Positions 34,697-46,241 of a stretch of DNA of 64,000 nt are shown in pieces (position 1 is the stretch's first letter; the number at the start of each line of letters is the position of its first letter). The notes beneath the pieces are model-generated. The model was given only the letters and a program-made list of their open reading frames with translations. It made no database searches and had not been told where the DNA came from. The DNA lies in the NCBI GenBank assembly GCA_030549335.1, contig JAUKPH010000027.1, positions 1,054,001-1,118,000 of the forward strand, given 5' to 3'. Both the position numbers and the translations under genes were made by a program. Origin of the DNA: Pontederia crassipes (Eukaryota > Streptophyta > Magnoliopsida > Commelinales > Pontederiaceae).

Positions 34697-35183
34697 ATGT
34701 CATCTACCGCGTCTTGTTGTTCATACTCATCTCATGGCGATACTCCTTTTTGTGCTTGTGATGAAAAGGCAAAGTTGAACACGTCCTAGATAATAAAAAA
34801 TCCAACATGACGATTTTTGGGATGTCTAAATTATCGGATACATGTATATATAATAATTTCTTATTCATACAATAAATAAGGAGCCTCATGATAAGTTACT
34901 TGCTTTGCAGGCAAAATATTCAAAAGATTGTGGCTTCTTTCAATGGTTCGATCCAGATATAAAAGATCGGCATAAGATGATTTTAAAAGCATTGCCCAAT
35001 GACATTGAATCAATTGGAATTTTGAAACATAAAGGAGATAAAGAATGGATGATTTTTATAGGATTGCTCAATCAAATCGAGGCTAGAGATAATATGATTC
35101 GAAGATTGCAACATGTTCAGCTTCTTTACCTTGTAATGAGAACTATAATGACTTATTTTGCTTGTAAAATGGGATTCTTTTAG
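34697..35183 (+). pseudogene. GRF-type zinc-finger gene, inactivated
   Basis: Exon 1 starts at the ATG at 34697 and exon 2 runs 34911-35183, with a 67-nt intron (34844-34910, GT...GCAG). The GRF zinc-finger pattern is readable in order: CAC, then NTS followed by a stop where Trp is conserved, then KNP and a stop where Arg is conserved, then RFLGCLNYR, and in exon 2 CGFFQWFDPDI. After it comes a helical tail (IEARDNMIRRLQ) and a hydrophobic C-terminus, as in small plant GRF proteins. The two stops, TAG at 34787 (from TGG) and TGA at 34808 (from CGA), are both transitions. GRF fingers bind single-stranded nucleic acid in other proteins; this copy cannot make a full finger. Confidence 0.7.
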
Positions 35184-35728
35184 TTAGTTTTGTATTGTCT
35201 TATGTCATTTTATGTCTTATCTCGACATTAAATTATGTAACAGTGTTCACTTATGTCGTCTTAAAATTTTAGGGCCGAGAATCCTAAAATGTTTTATTTG
35301 CATCTTATAGAAGTTCTCTATATTCCACATTGTTATTTATCTCTTGCTTTCGTACGTATGATAAGATAAGTTTTAAGTAGAGTGCACTTCTATAAGAAAA
35401 TTAGTAGGATGATACACACGAGAGAATTCAAAGTACATTTTCCAAATGAACAAGGAATACTGGTCTGTCAATAAAGTAAAAATCTAAAGATTGCAAGGGA
35501 GTGAGAACTACACGAAGCTAAATACTATTGTCTAATTGATATAGACCCAGACAACATAGTCCTCCTCTACAGACTATCAACTTGTTCTTCCTTCCCTATA
35601 CGTCCTATGACCCGCTCTTCCTATCTCCCCCAAAGACTATCTCGAACTTTTTTATGGTTGTTACTCAAGCAAACAAATTGGAACTTCCTTGAAAAATCTG
35701 TTACTATCTCACTCAAAAAGAAAACAAT
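35184..35728. other. Intergenic stretch
   Basis: No gene or repeat is recognised between the GRF-type pseudogene and the CACTA element. Confidence 0.5.
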
Positions 35729-35731
35729 ATC

Positions 35732-37499
35732 CACTACAAGAAAATCGCGATTTTTCGACGGATAATTTTCGACGGTTCTAAATTCGTCGCAATTTGCGAC
35801 GGATTTTTTAACGGTTCTGTTTCCAACGGATTTTTCGACGGTTATGACCGTCGAAAATAATTTATATTATTATTTAATTTTTCGATAATTAGGAACGTCG
35901 ATATTTTCGACGGATATCCATCCATCGTAATTTCCGATGACTTTTCCGACGGTTACGACCGTCGGAAATAAAAAAATTAAATTATATATTTTTTAATATT
36001 ATTATTAAATTTTTTCGACGGATTTTCCGACGATCACGACCGTCGGAAATAAAAAAATTAATTATATAATTTATTATATTATTATTTAATTTTTCGACGA
36101 TTAGGAACGTCGATATTTTCGAGAGATATCCATCCGTCGCAATTTCCGATGACATTTCCGACGGTTAGGATCGTCGAAAATAAAAAATTAAATTATATAT
36201 TTTTAATATTATTATTAAATTTTTTCGACGGATTTTCCGACGGTTGTGACCGTCGGAAATAAAAAATTAATTATATAATTAATTATATTATTATTTAATT
36301 TTTCGACGATTAGGAACGTCGATATTTCCGACGGATATCCATCCGTCGCAAAATCCGTCGCAATTTCCGAAGGTCGCAACCGTCGGTAAAATAAAAAATA
36401 AATATTTTATATAACTAAATAAAATAAAAATATTTATTATTTACGTTTTCGATGGTCGAAACCGTCGGTAATTAAAATTTCGTTATCCCGCTTTTTTTTT
36501 CCTTTTCCCACCTTCTTTCCACTTTTTTCCTTTATATATTTTCCCTCCTCCCTCTTCTCTCTCCCTCCTCCCTCCACTCCTCTCTCTCTCTCTCCCTCTC
36601 CCGGCCGCGAGCACCGGATCGGCCTCTCCCGCGCGCCGGACGTCGGCGACCCTCCCATGCCGGACGCCGGCGACCCTCTCCCGCACCGGCGACCCTCTCC
36701 CGCGCCGGCGTATCTCTCTCTCCCGCTCCGCGCCGGCATCTCTCTCTCTGCTGTCGGCCGGATCCGGCCGCCAGGCTGCCGGATCCGGCCTCCAGCGGTC
36801 GGATCGGCCGCCAGGCGGCCGGTTCCGGCCTCCAGCGGCCGGATCGGCCGCCTGGCGCCGGATCGGCGGCCAGGTGGGCCGGATCCGGCCTCCTGGCGGC
36901 GGATCCGACCGCCTGGCACCGGATCCGGCCTCCTAGCGGCCGGATCCGAACGCCAGGCGGACGGATCTGGCCGCTAATTTTTTTTATATTTAAAAAATTA
37001 TTTGCGATGGTTGCGACCGTCAAAAGATCGACGGTTGCGACGCCCGTCTAAAGTTTCGACAGTTGGGACCGTCGAAAAGTTGCGACGGCTCGGACCGCCG
37101 GTCTTTTTCGACGGTTGCAACCGTCGGAAATTTCGACGATTCGGACCGCCGGCCTTTTCCGGCGGTTGCAACCGTCGGAAATATCGACGGTTTGGACCGC
37201 CGGCCTTTTCCGGCGGTTGCAACCGTCGGAAATATCGACGGTTCTAACCGTCGGGGACTTTTCCGGCGGTTGCAACCGTCGGAAAATTTTGACGGGTCGA
37301 ACCGCCAGGACTGTTCCGACGGCCAGAACAGTCGATATTTTCGATGAATTTTTTTCGACCGTCGCAAATCCGTTTGCGACGAGCGTTTTTCTGACGGATC
37401 GATTCCGACTGAAAAACCGTCGGTAATTGCGTTACCGATGATTTTCGGGCTGATTACCGACGGTTCGGACCGTCGGTAATCCGCGTTTTTCTTGTAGTG
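35732..37499. mobile_element. Non-autonomous CACTA (CMC) element with 3-bp TSD
   Basis: It begins CACTACAAGAAAA and ends TTTTCTTGTAGTG, the diagnostic CACTA ends, and is flanked by ATC on both sides (35729-35731 and 37500-37502). Dense subterminal repeats in both orientations (CGACGGT, CCGTCGGAAA, TTTTCGACGG) fill both ends, as expected for transposase-binding arrays. Between them lies a pyrimidine-rich then GGATCCGGCC-rich block (about 36530-36980) that differs in composition and may be captured DNA. No TnpA or TnpD homologue is seen. Confidence 0.9.
36700..36970. repeat. GGATCCGGCC-type short repeats in the CACTA core
   Basis: Units such as CGGATCCGGCCTCC, GGCCGCCAGGCGGCC and GCCGGATCGGC recur about every 30-40 bp. 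This makes a very GC-rich, self-complementary block open in several frames. Confidence 0.75.
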
Positions 37500-37502
37500 A
37501 TC

Positions 37503-37742
37503 GTTTAGCTAACCGCCGGGGACTTTTCCGGTGGTTGCAACCGTCGGAAAATTTCGACGGGTCGAACCGCCGGGGACTGTTCCGACGGCCAGAACCGTCG
37601 ATATTTTCGACGAATTTTTTTCGACCGTCGCAAATCCGTTTGTGATGAGCGTTTTTCCGACGGATCGATTTCGACTGAAAAACCGTCGGTAATTGCGTTA
37701 CCGACGGTTTTCGGGCTGATAATTCGCGTTTTTCTTGTAGTG
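37503..37742. repeat. Duplicated CACTA 3' end
   Basis: The last 240 bp of the CACTA element (from about 37250) is repeated almost identically, again ending TTTTCTTGTAGTG at 37742. The joining sequence ATCGTTTAG (after copy 1) and TTCGTTTAG (after copy 2) indicates a tandem duplication that included the flank. Confidence 0.8.
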
Positions 37743-38603
37743 TTCGTTTAGAAGAGGGAGAGTACATAAGAAACTGGAAAGTACTCAAAACTAAGTGCCA
37801 GATAAGAAATTAATTCTAACTTGTGATGACAAAAAACATGAAATCCAAGTGTAGTACGTAGAAAAGTCGATGGAAATAAAGCAGTCTCCACATTAAAAAT
37901 ATGCCTGAGTTGGCATTTATGGTAGATATAAAGTAAAGAACATGCCTACATAGTGAAATAAATGCCCATAGTAAAAAAAAGTCTTTCAAAAAGCAAATAC
38001 TCAATCCCACAGGTGAGAAAAATCCCACAGCTCATTAGAATATATCACGAAGCACGCACCGATTTTAAAGTGAGAAAAATCCAATAACAACTGATGATAG
38101 GTTTATGACAACGTATTAAATTGATAGCACAAGTTATACATGAGCGATATTGGTGAACAAAATTCCCCGAATTCTTCTTGTTCATTCCCTTGGATCCTTC
38201 ATGCATAAGACTCTCTAGAATAACCTATTACCAATACATGAGAAAACGATTTTTTATACATGTGAGAAAAAAGGAACATGAACGAATTTTACCTGCGTTG
38301 GACTTGAACAAAATCTTTTGTAATGAATGTGACATCTTAGACCCTAATTGCACACTGGATTTAAAGAAGAATTCTCTTCTATTGGTGTCTGTTGAATCTG
38401 TAGCAAGAAACAATTCACCAGTCGTAATTTATAAAATCTCGCAAAAGAAAAAATAAATAAGAAGAAATTAAGTACAAAGAAATCCGAGAGGAAGAACCGA
38501 TGATCGAGTTGTGACTCTTTGCACTTTTTTTATTTTCGGTGGTTTCTTTTTCTTCGATTGAGACAATGAAATTTCAATGCTGGATTTAATCATTCCTATT
38601 TTT
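37743..38603. other. Intergenic stretch
   Basis: No gene is recognised; an open frame at 38178-38456 (plus) has no known motif. Confidence 0.45.
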
Positions 38604-38842
38604 TTAGGCTGACCTTTGGATTTCACTAATAATAACATTCAGTCCTTGTGGACAAATATTAGTTTCCAAGAAGTTCGTAAGGGCTGCACTAATAAATGTT
38701 AATTTGTGAACAAACTCTTCTACAAGTGTGGAAGCAACATCGAAATGATCGGGTGACCGCAAATCCATTTCGGTGGCCATCCTCATATTGTACTTGTAAT
38801 CTAATCTTTGGATTGGAGTTATAATTCTTTGTTCATTACATA

Positions 38843-41131
38843 TGTGACACCTCGACACCCACGCGACTTTCACGTTACCAAAGACGCTATTCAATTCTAT
38901 ATAAAATAATTTTACAAAAAATAAATAATAAGATCATCTAAAAATCTATAATGTTAAAGGAGCTGGAACGTCCATAACTCCACTACGGAAAATAATAGCT
39001 AATCAAATAATCTAGTAGGACATAATCTTACACCATATGCAACATCTCTATCACTAAGCCTGACCACCTGCATCACCATCTTCTATCATTAACTCACCTG
39101 CATGGATCCAGATGTAGAGAAAAACTCATGAGTATAAAAATACTCAATACGTGGGGTCTAACAATAATAATAAGTAATAATCAACGGTGCTCCATAAATC
39201 AATAACAATATAGAATAATAAGCAATATAGCACTCGATGAACCAATAGGATAAGAACTCAATAATCAATAGATCAATAAATAAATATATCCATAAATCAA
39301 TGTGGAGGATCAGAAAAAAGGTCAAAAGGCCAATCAATATTAATAAATAATTAACGATAATCAATTATGCTTGATCATTATGGCACTATCCAATTTAATA
39401 ATTTCTATTCAATATCGATATCAATGGTCATCGACCAATAACAATATTCCATTCGATTCAAGGGGCGGAGGCAATACCAATTAACGCCAAGATCCGAATG
39501 ATCATGATTCAATTTGATTTGAATCGATTCAATTCAATTCAATTTCGATTCAATCTTTGGAGTTATCCAATTCAATAGGGAGCGCTCCGTCAATTAAGAA
39601 AAATTCCATATCTCTTTCATGTAGGTCAGTGGGGAACAAGCCATGGCAAACCATCCTCCAATAATAGTGCTAAACGACAAACTTCGTGATGGCAAGAGAC
39701 CATGGTCATCACAGGACAGTCATAACTTCCCTAAAGAATGACGTTTCAAACATTTAGATACATTATCTACCCATACAATATCAATATCAATAATAATATG
39801 GCTCAGGGGGCTTAGAGACAATCGAAGAACATGGAGACCTAGTAGTTTTCATCTTTTATCTTGTTTATCCTAAAGACATATCTTTAATAATTCAATTTAG
39901 GTTAAACAATGACTCAATCAAAGGAAAACCACTAAATCAATATTATAATAGATAATATGATCTGATGGAATAACCATAACAATAATCTCAAATCAAATCT
40001 AATAAACATGATGAGGTCAAATCTGTTAACATTATGATCAGGGATGCAAAGATAATTATCCATAATAACTTTTCAATTATGCATAGTAAAATATCCAAAA
40101 ATAGATTTTTTCTCCCCAAAGCTCGGCCCGCATCGAGTAGAAACCGAGTCGTGTTCGGAACAATAAAAAATTCCCTCGGACAGGATGAACTCGAGCCGGG
40201 TGTATGGTGAACTCGGGCTGAGTCGACCAGTTCACCTCCCAATCTGATTTGCACCATGCCCGAGCCGAGCCGAAGCTTGAACCCGGCTGGGCCAATAGGA
40301 ACCCGAGTCGGGTTTGTCAACCTGATCCGATTTTGAGCACAACTCGGTCCAAATTCCATGAAATCCGGGCCGGGCAGAGCAGAACTGGGGCCGAGTTCTA
40401 CCGTCGACGAAGAAACAAATTCCGATGTGACTTTCTGACCATCGTAACTTTGTTATATGATATGCAAATAATGCATAACATATATCAACGGATTCTCAGT
40501 ACAAAGGATAAGCGAATAGGATTCCAAGTCGCAGAAAATCGACGACATAGGAATTCTCCTACGTACCTAAAATTGGCTAAAAGACCAACTGTAATCCTTT
40601 TTCCGAAAATATGCATGAACGTCGATCTTTGGCCGGTGATTACTCTCTGTCAACATCCTGAAACTCGAGGCCACCACTTGAATGTTCTTTTCCTATATGC
40701 CAGCTTCAAAACCTGCCATCACATGCTCTCTGGAATGCCTTGATTCATGTGATAACTAGAGGAAAAGAGAGGCTTGTGACACAGAATTCTGTTTGGCTGA
40801 AAGGAAATTTCTAGTCATTCTTTAATGCCTTTTTATAGTATAGGCTAGGATTTTCACTTCTATTGGGCCTTGAATTCTTTTAGAATCAATCTTGGCCATC
40901 CATCATTCATTCCACAATAATTCAAATTTAATTAAATTCGAATTTACTTAATAATCCCATAATTATCTTCATATTAATTATATCACTTTTCAAACTCCAT
41001 CTTATCTTTACAGCTTATTCCATAATTTTCACCAATTTCATAATTAAATAATTTCATAATATTAAATAATAATTTTCTATATCTTATAAAATATTTATAT
41101 ATTTATTTAATGAAAAATGGAGATTGTTACA
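38843..41131 (-). mobile_element. Solo LTR, about 2.3 kb
   Basis: On the minus strand it starts TGTAACAATCTCC and ends GGTGTCACA. The flanks ACATA (38838-38842) and ACACA (41132-41136) match at four of five bases, consistent with an aged 5-bp duplication. No internal retroelement genes adjoin. It shares the CCCGAGTTC and CTCGGGCC-type words (near 40110-40390) with the LTR at 7040-9562. It is inserted in the FAR1-type pseudogene. Confidence 0.65.
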
Positions 41132-42653
41132 ACACATGTCATAAGAACTACAACGAACTGTGCGTGCCTTTGAATATCGGACATTCAATGTCCAACGATG
41201 AAGAATCTAATGTTCGAATATCCTCCCAACCTTTTCTGCATATAAGATATACAAAATGTGAAAACAAAAGGTTCCATCTCTCTCAAATATTTTGCACGAA
41301 CAACTGACCGAAATATTCGATTGATCATTGTACACCCCAATATTCTTCTCCTTTTCTTCATTTCCACATAAATAAACCGAATAAGCTACTTTTTTCTGAT
41401 ATGCATTCAATTTTTTAGAAATGATAATCAAATACATGTAAACAAAAATTCTTCTGGGTATAGATTGATCCTGCATGCAACTCTAGTTGATTTCTTATTA
41501 TTACAACAGCCTCGTATTCATGCACTTAAAATCTTCTCTCTTCCGCCTTATGACGAGAATGAATTGCTTTGTCATATTGGTGAGCAACATCAATAGAGAC
41601 GTATTATAATTCGCATAACCATCAAAGAAAACATTGATGCTTTTATATCTCTGAATTGTGTGCATGCCTATTGCGAATACATCTTTCAGATAAGTTGATG
41701 TCCAATGATAATGTTTTTCATACATAATAGCAAGCTAATGGTCCTTCTCAATGTTGTATTTGTCCTTCAAGAGTAATCATGTTTCATCAAATTCTTCCAT
41801 ACTTGAAGATCCATGAATCCATTTTTGATAGCCTGCTTCAAAACCATCTCGAGCATACAAATCATACAAATTGGTCATAGCGTTCTTTTGAATATGTCAT
41901 ATGCAATACATGTGTCGTGTGCTTGGAAACACTCTTCGAATTGCATTACCCATAGTAATATCTTGATCTGTGTCGATACACGTAGGATGTTTTCCATACA
42001 TACATTTTAACCATGTTTCGAATAACCACACAAATGTGCTTTCAGTTTCATCAGCTAATACATCACAACCAAATAAAATGGATTGCCTGCGATGATTTAC
42101 ACCTATAAAAAAGGCAAACGTCATACATAATTTATTAGTCTTATAGGTTGTATGGAAACTTATGTCTCCGAATGTACAATAACTATCTTTTGATTTTGAA
42201 TCTGCCCATAAAACACTTCTTGCCATGATATTCTTGTCCACTTTCCATTAAAAAATAAACCTATCGCCATCAACCATTTTACTTTGAAAATATTTAATAA
42301 CACCCGAACACTCTTCGCCAACTTTATTCTTTCGTACTTTTTTTTCAAATGATCCATTACCTCTTGGGGTGTAATTGATGGTTTACCAAAATAGTTGAGA
42401 ATTTTAACAATTCTACTCGGTCTCATCCCAACATCATGTAAGTTGGTCATTACTCTCTTAGAAGAATCAACCATGTTGTGTGAACGTAACCTTCCAACCT
42501 TTGTAGGAGTTGTAAGAAGATGTGTGTGCTACTCTTTAAATTTTTTCACCTCCCACATTCCATCTTTTCTTATTGCGAGTTGTAAGTAAGCTTGATAATC
42601 AGAGCGAACGTTTCTTCTTCTTTTCACTTTCTTTTCCATGTCCTTTTCACTAA

Positions 42654-43606
42654 GGGTTATTTCCTCTAACCACCCTTAAACTATCGCGATTTTTACATCT
42701 AATCCCAAACTATGAACTTCATTTTTTGGGTCCCTAAACTTTCACGATTTTTTTAATTTGATCCTTCCGTCCAATTTCGTCGATTTCTCCATTATTTTTT
42801 ATTTTTTACATTTGTGAAAAGTCTATTATACCTCTTCCTTAAGTGTTAGTCTATTTTTACATAAAATAAAATATAATAATAAATATAAAAATAATTAAAA
42901 AAGAAAAAAACATCACGTGCCACAAGAGGGAGGATGGGGGAGGGGGTCGCCGCACCCCCCCTGTCGGAGGTCGCAGGGAGGGGGTGACCCCCCTCCTTCC
43001 TTACGCTCAGCGCATGGAAGGAGGGGGGTGCGGCGACCCCTCCTTCCATATGCTCAGCGCATGGAAGGAAGGGGGGGGGGGGGTCGCGTAGGGAAGGAGG
43101 GGGGTCGCACCCCTCCCTACGAACTTGTCAGAGGTCGCATGGAGGGGGATGACCCACCCCCATGCGCTTGCGCGGCGAATTGAAGGAGGGGGGTCGGAGG
43201 TTGCAAGGAGGGAGCGACCCTCAGCCCCTTGCACCACGCGAACGCAGGGAAGGAGAGGGGGTGGGGTCGCCCCCTGTGCCGCGTGCCCCCTCCTTGCGAC
43301 CTCTAGCGAGGTCGCAGGGAGCGGTGACCCCCCCTCCCATCCCCGGTGACATGTGGACATTTTTTTAATTATTTTTATATCTATTATTATATATTATTTT
43401 ATGTAAAAATGAACTAACACTCAAACCAGGGGTATAATGGATTTTTCATATAAAAAACAAAAAAATAACGAAAAAGTCTACGAAATTGGACGAAAAGATC
43501 AAATTGGAAAAATCGTGAAAGTTTAGAGACCCAAAAAATGAAGTTTATAGTTTGGGGTTAGATGTGAAAAATTGCGATAGTTTAAGGGTAGTTAGAGGAA
43601 TAACCA
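42654..43606. mobile_element. Non-autonomous Mutator-like element, copy 2
   Basis: The ends GGGTTATTTCCTCTAACCAC and the inverse GTTATTCCTCTAACTACCC are near-identical to the element at 12331-13852. So are the inner words ATGAACTTCATTTTTTGGG and its inverse. The 9-bp direct repeat TTTCACTAA flanks it (42645-42653 and 43607-43615). The core has GGGGGTCGC-type and GGAGGGGGGT-type repeats. It splits the FAR1 domain of the host pseudogene. Confidence 0.85.
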
Positions 43607-44087
43607 TTTCACTAATGCCCTTGTGCCCTTGTTTTGAACATACGTGTAACCTTCTAACAATTTCTTTTATTTTTTTCTCTTTGAAGTAAAAGATTTTCAC
43701 TTTAACATAGCGATTGTAGTACTCATATGCTTGATCTTCACATTCAAAGACCATACCTATGTATGATTTTATAATAGCATCATAATGACATAATCTCTGA
43801 CAATAATATTGAAGGATATTAGAACATCAGAACAGTAGTTAAACATACATGAATTATTATTCACGCCTATATACCTTTGTTATGTGTCAAATAATTCTTT
43901 TGACTCTTGTTGTTGCACATTGTCTATAATGCTACTATTGATCGTAATAACCTGCTTATGACACAAGCATTACATTGAGAACAAATAGTGCAAATTATAG
44001 TATATGGCTTGCAAACATGATAATCACCTCTTCCACATCCATATCAATTAACAATTTAGTCTCCATATCGAATAAGTTGGTCTCCAT

Positions 44088-45027
44088 TTCGTACCTCAGC
44101 TTCCTCACTAGCGTGATAGGAAGACATTGACAAATAAATATAATGAAATGAAACATGTGGAAGAAATGAAACACAACCTATTGCATCAGGGCATCGCCTA
44201 AGGATGTTCAGGCATAGTGATAGCTAGTTAGATTACTAAAAGGAGAGACCCTCTTGGATTCATCCTTCTTGTAACGGAAGAATAATTGTCGAAGCAACTT
44301 TTCACACAAAATAGAGGCAACAATTTGTTTACATCAAGAAAATCTTTTCCACTATTCTAAGGTGTCTTCCTAAGCTTTTATTTTCCACATTACGAATGAC
44401 TGCAAAAAAGATTAAGAAAATAGCAGAGCTTTCAAGAGCTTATCGAGAAGAAACGTGCAGTGGAAGAGATGTGAATGTACTCCGCCACGAGAAGCCATTG
44501 ATACCTCGGCTTTCAAACCCCCCAAGATTGTTCCTTTAATAGTAGAAGAGAAGAAGAGGGCCAACAAAAGCAAAGGATCAGCAATCGATCTGTTAAAAAT
44601 TTTCTAATGAAGAAACAAGGAATGATTTAATGAGCACCAGGAGGAGACTAACGATGAACTGCTTGGTGTCGGGCCAAGAAAAGCGCCGATGCTGGTAGGG
44701 AACCTTCGATCGCACATTCGACAACAGGCGAAAAAGAAAAGCGAGTGTGGCTTCAGGCGAGGAAGGAGAGATCGTTCCGGCATCAAGCGTCACGGATCTT
44801 CGATCGCAAAATGGGGGAGGAAGGCGAGATCATTTCAGCTGCAAGCGTCGCGGATCTTCGACCGCGAAATGGGGGAGGAAGGCGAGATCATTCCAGCAGC
44901 AAGGGTCGCGGATCTTCAATCGCGAAATGGGGAAGGAAGGCGAGATCGTACAATAGCAAGCGTCGTGGATCTTTGATTGGGAAATGGGGGGCGGGAATAT
45001 GGCTTCGATCACGAAAAGGGGGAACTA
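44088..45027. other. 5' region of the FAR1-type gene
   Basis: No other gene is supported. The right part is a GC-richer minisatellite, listed separately, which may have served as leader DNA of the minus-strand gene. Confidence 0.4.
44788..45005. repeat. 58-bp tandem repeat, about 3.5 units
   Basis: Units start GGATCTTCGATCGCAAAATG, GGATCTTCGACCGCGAAATG, GGATCTTCAATCGCGAAATG and GGATCTTTGATTGGGAAATG. Each continues GGGGAGGAAGGCGAGATC (last unit truncated). Several frames are open in it, without meaning. Confidence 0.85.
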
Positions 45028-45294
45028 TTGGATCTAAGTTTTAATGACATATAAAATTATATTTTGATGATACAAACATCGAAAGTTTAAAGTTAAAATG
45101 CTAAAAAAGTTTAAAGAAAATGGATAACTTTATGCACTACACTTTGATTAAATAATTAACTATGATCCTATTAGATTTTGGATGAATAATAAATATCAAA
45201 GTTATAGATAATTCTGTTAGCTTTCCACAGACTCCAACATTATCCAATTTGAATAACTTTGCAAAAAGTTATACTTAAAATAAGCTGCCGGTTG

Positions 45295-45520
45295 GAACAC
45301 AGGTCGACCGTTCAAGAACACAGGTCGATCGGTCCAGAACACAGGTCGACCGATCAGTGTAAAAAATGTTCATTTTCAACATACAGAATGTCAAAATTGT
45401 ACCGTTCGAGGTACCGGTCCAGAACACAGGTTGACCGGACATTGTAGAATTTACGATATTTTTTCATAAAAGAAAGTGTATCGGTCGACCGGTCCATATG
45501 TGCGGTCGACCGGCCTCCGA
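45295..45520. repeat. Short GGTCGACCGGTCC-type repeats
   Basis: Units of about 22-25 bp (GAACACAGGTCGACCGTTCA and variants) recur at about 45296, 45319, 45342 and 45422. Further GGTCGACCGG words lie near 45484 and 45505. Confidence 0.7.
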
Positions 45521-46176
45521 GTCAAATGAACAGTAACGGTCAAATTTGGAGGAGAAAAATGTGAAATGATTTTTGGACGACTTTCTCACTTGTTGAAGCC
45601 TATAAAAAGAGTGCCAAAGCTAGAAGGAAAGACATCCATCCAAGCATTGAAGCAAAACTTCATGAAATAAAAAAAATCATTTCTCTTGAAGATATCATTT
45701 AGAATTTTCTTTCTTTCTCTCTTTCACTTTTGTGAGCTTAGCTTTGTAAAAGAGGGAACATTTTTTTCAGAAAAATTAGAGAGAGCTCTTGTGTAAAAGA
45801 GGTTCTAAATCTTACCTCTTAAGCGAGAGAAAAAAAATAACTTCCTAGGAGGAGAGGTTGTCTTGCCTCTCGAAGCGGAGAAAATGTGGTTGATTTAAAG
45901 GGTTTTCTTTCTTACCCCATTTGAAACAAATGAAGGGATTAGTGGAATCTTCGACGGTCTCGAGGTCGAGAAGTCGGAGCGGAGACGTAGGCCAAGGTGT
46001 GGCTAAACTTCATCAACAACCACTGTGTCTTTGCGTTTGATTTTTTTTTTCTCTCTCTCCATTCATATTATGCTTATGATATGAATTGTTTTATTTTAAA
46101 AGGTTTTAAAGAATCGGCTTTGTGCTTCTACGATAATCTTTGTGAAATCGACATTTTTTATTTAACACCAATTCAC

Positions 46177-46207
46177 CCCCCCCCCCCCCCCTCCCCCTCC
46201 CCCTCCT
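46177..46207. repeat. poly-C tract
   Basis: A C run with a few T interruptions lies at the end of the LTR-like fragment. Confidence 0.85.
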
Positions 46208-46241
46208 CTTGGTGCCCTTTGGAATCCTATAGGAGCAAGAG

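Larger units (their letters stand above)
38604..44087 (-). pseudogene. FAR1/FHY3-type (MULE-derived) gene, broken by two insertions
   Basis: Read on the minus strand. A short first exon (44087-44028, METNLFDMETKLLIDMDVEE then GTGATT) is plausible. The FAR1 DNA-binding domain follows at 43754-43609 (VFECEDQAYEYYNRY, VCSKQGHKG). A Mutator-like element interrupts this at 43606-42654. Then come 42474-42160 and, after a frame change near 42240, the DDE core (LWADSKSKDSY, FGDISFHTTYKTNK, VNHRRQSILFGC, TDQDITMGNAI). Next is WTSTYLKDVFAIGMHTIQRYKSIN (41725-41501, two overlapping motifs), where the usual Glu of SESIN is Lys. The SWIM finger (SCSCKIFERDGTFCFH) lies at 41476-41207. An LTR at 41131-38843 separates a possible C-terminal remnant (38842-38604). 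FAR1/FHY3 proteins are light-signalling transcription factors or their transposase relatives. The many shifts show it is dead. Confidence 0.8.
45028..46210 (+). mobile_element. Probable retroelement LTR fragment
   Basis: It starts near TTGGATCTAAGTTTTAATG and ends in a CAATTCACCCCCC tract followed by CCTCTTGG, an arrangement common at copia-type LTR ends in plants. It holds four close units of AACACAGGTCGACCG (about 45297-45435). No target duplication or coding region could be tied to it. Confidence 0.35.

Noticed and set aside
36437..37426. Long open frames in the CACTA element
   Set aside because: They encode only the CGACGG and GGATCCGGCC repeats; no TnpA or TnpD motif is present.
38178..38456. 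92-codon plus-strand frame
   Set aside because: Unrecognised, AT-rich and lacking support; it lies in the decayed 3' part of the FAR1-type locus.
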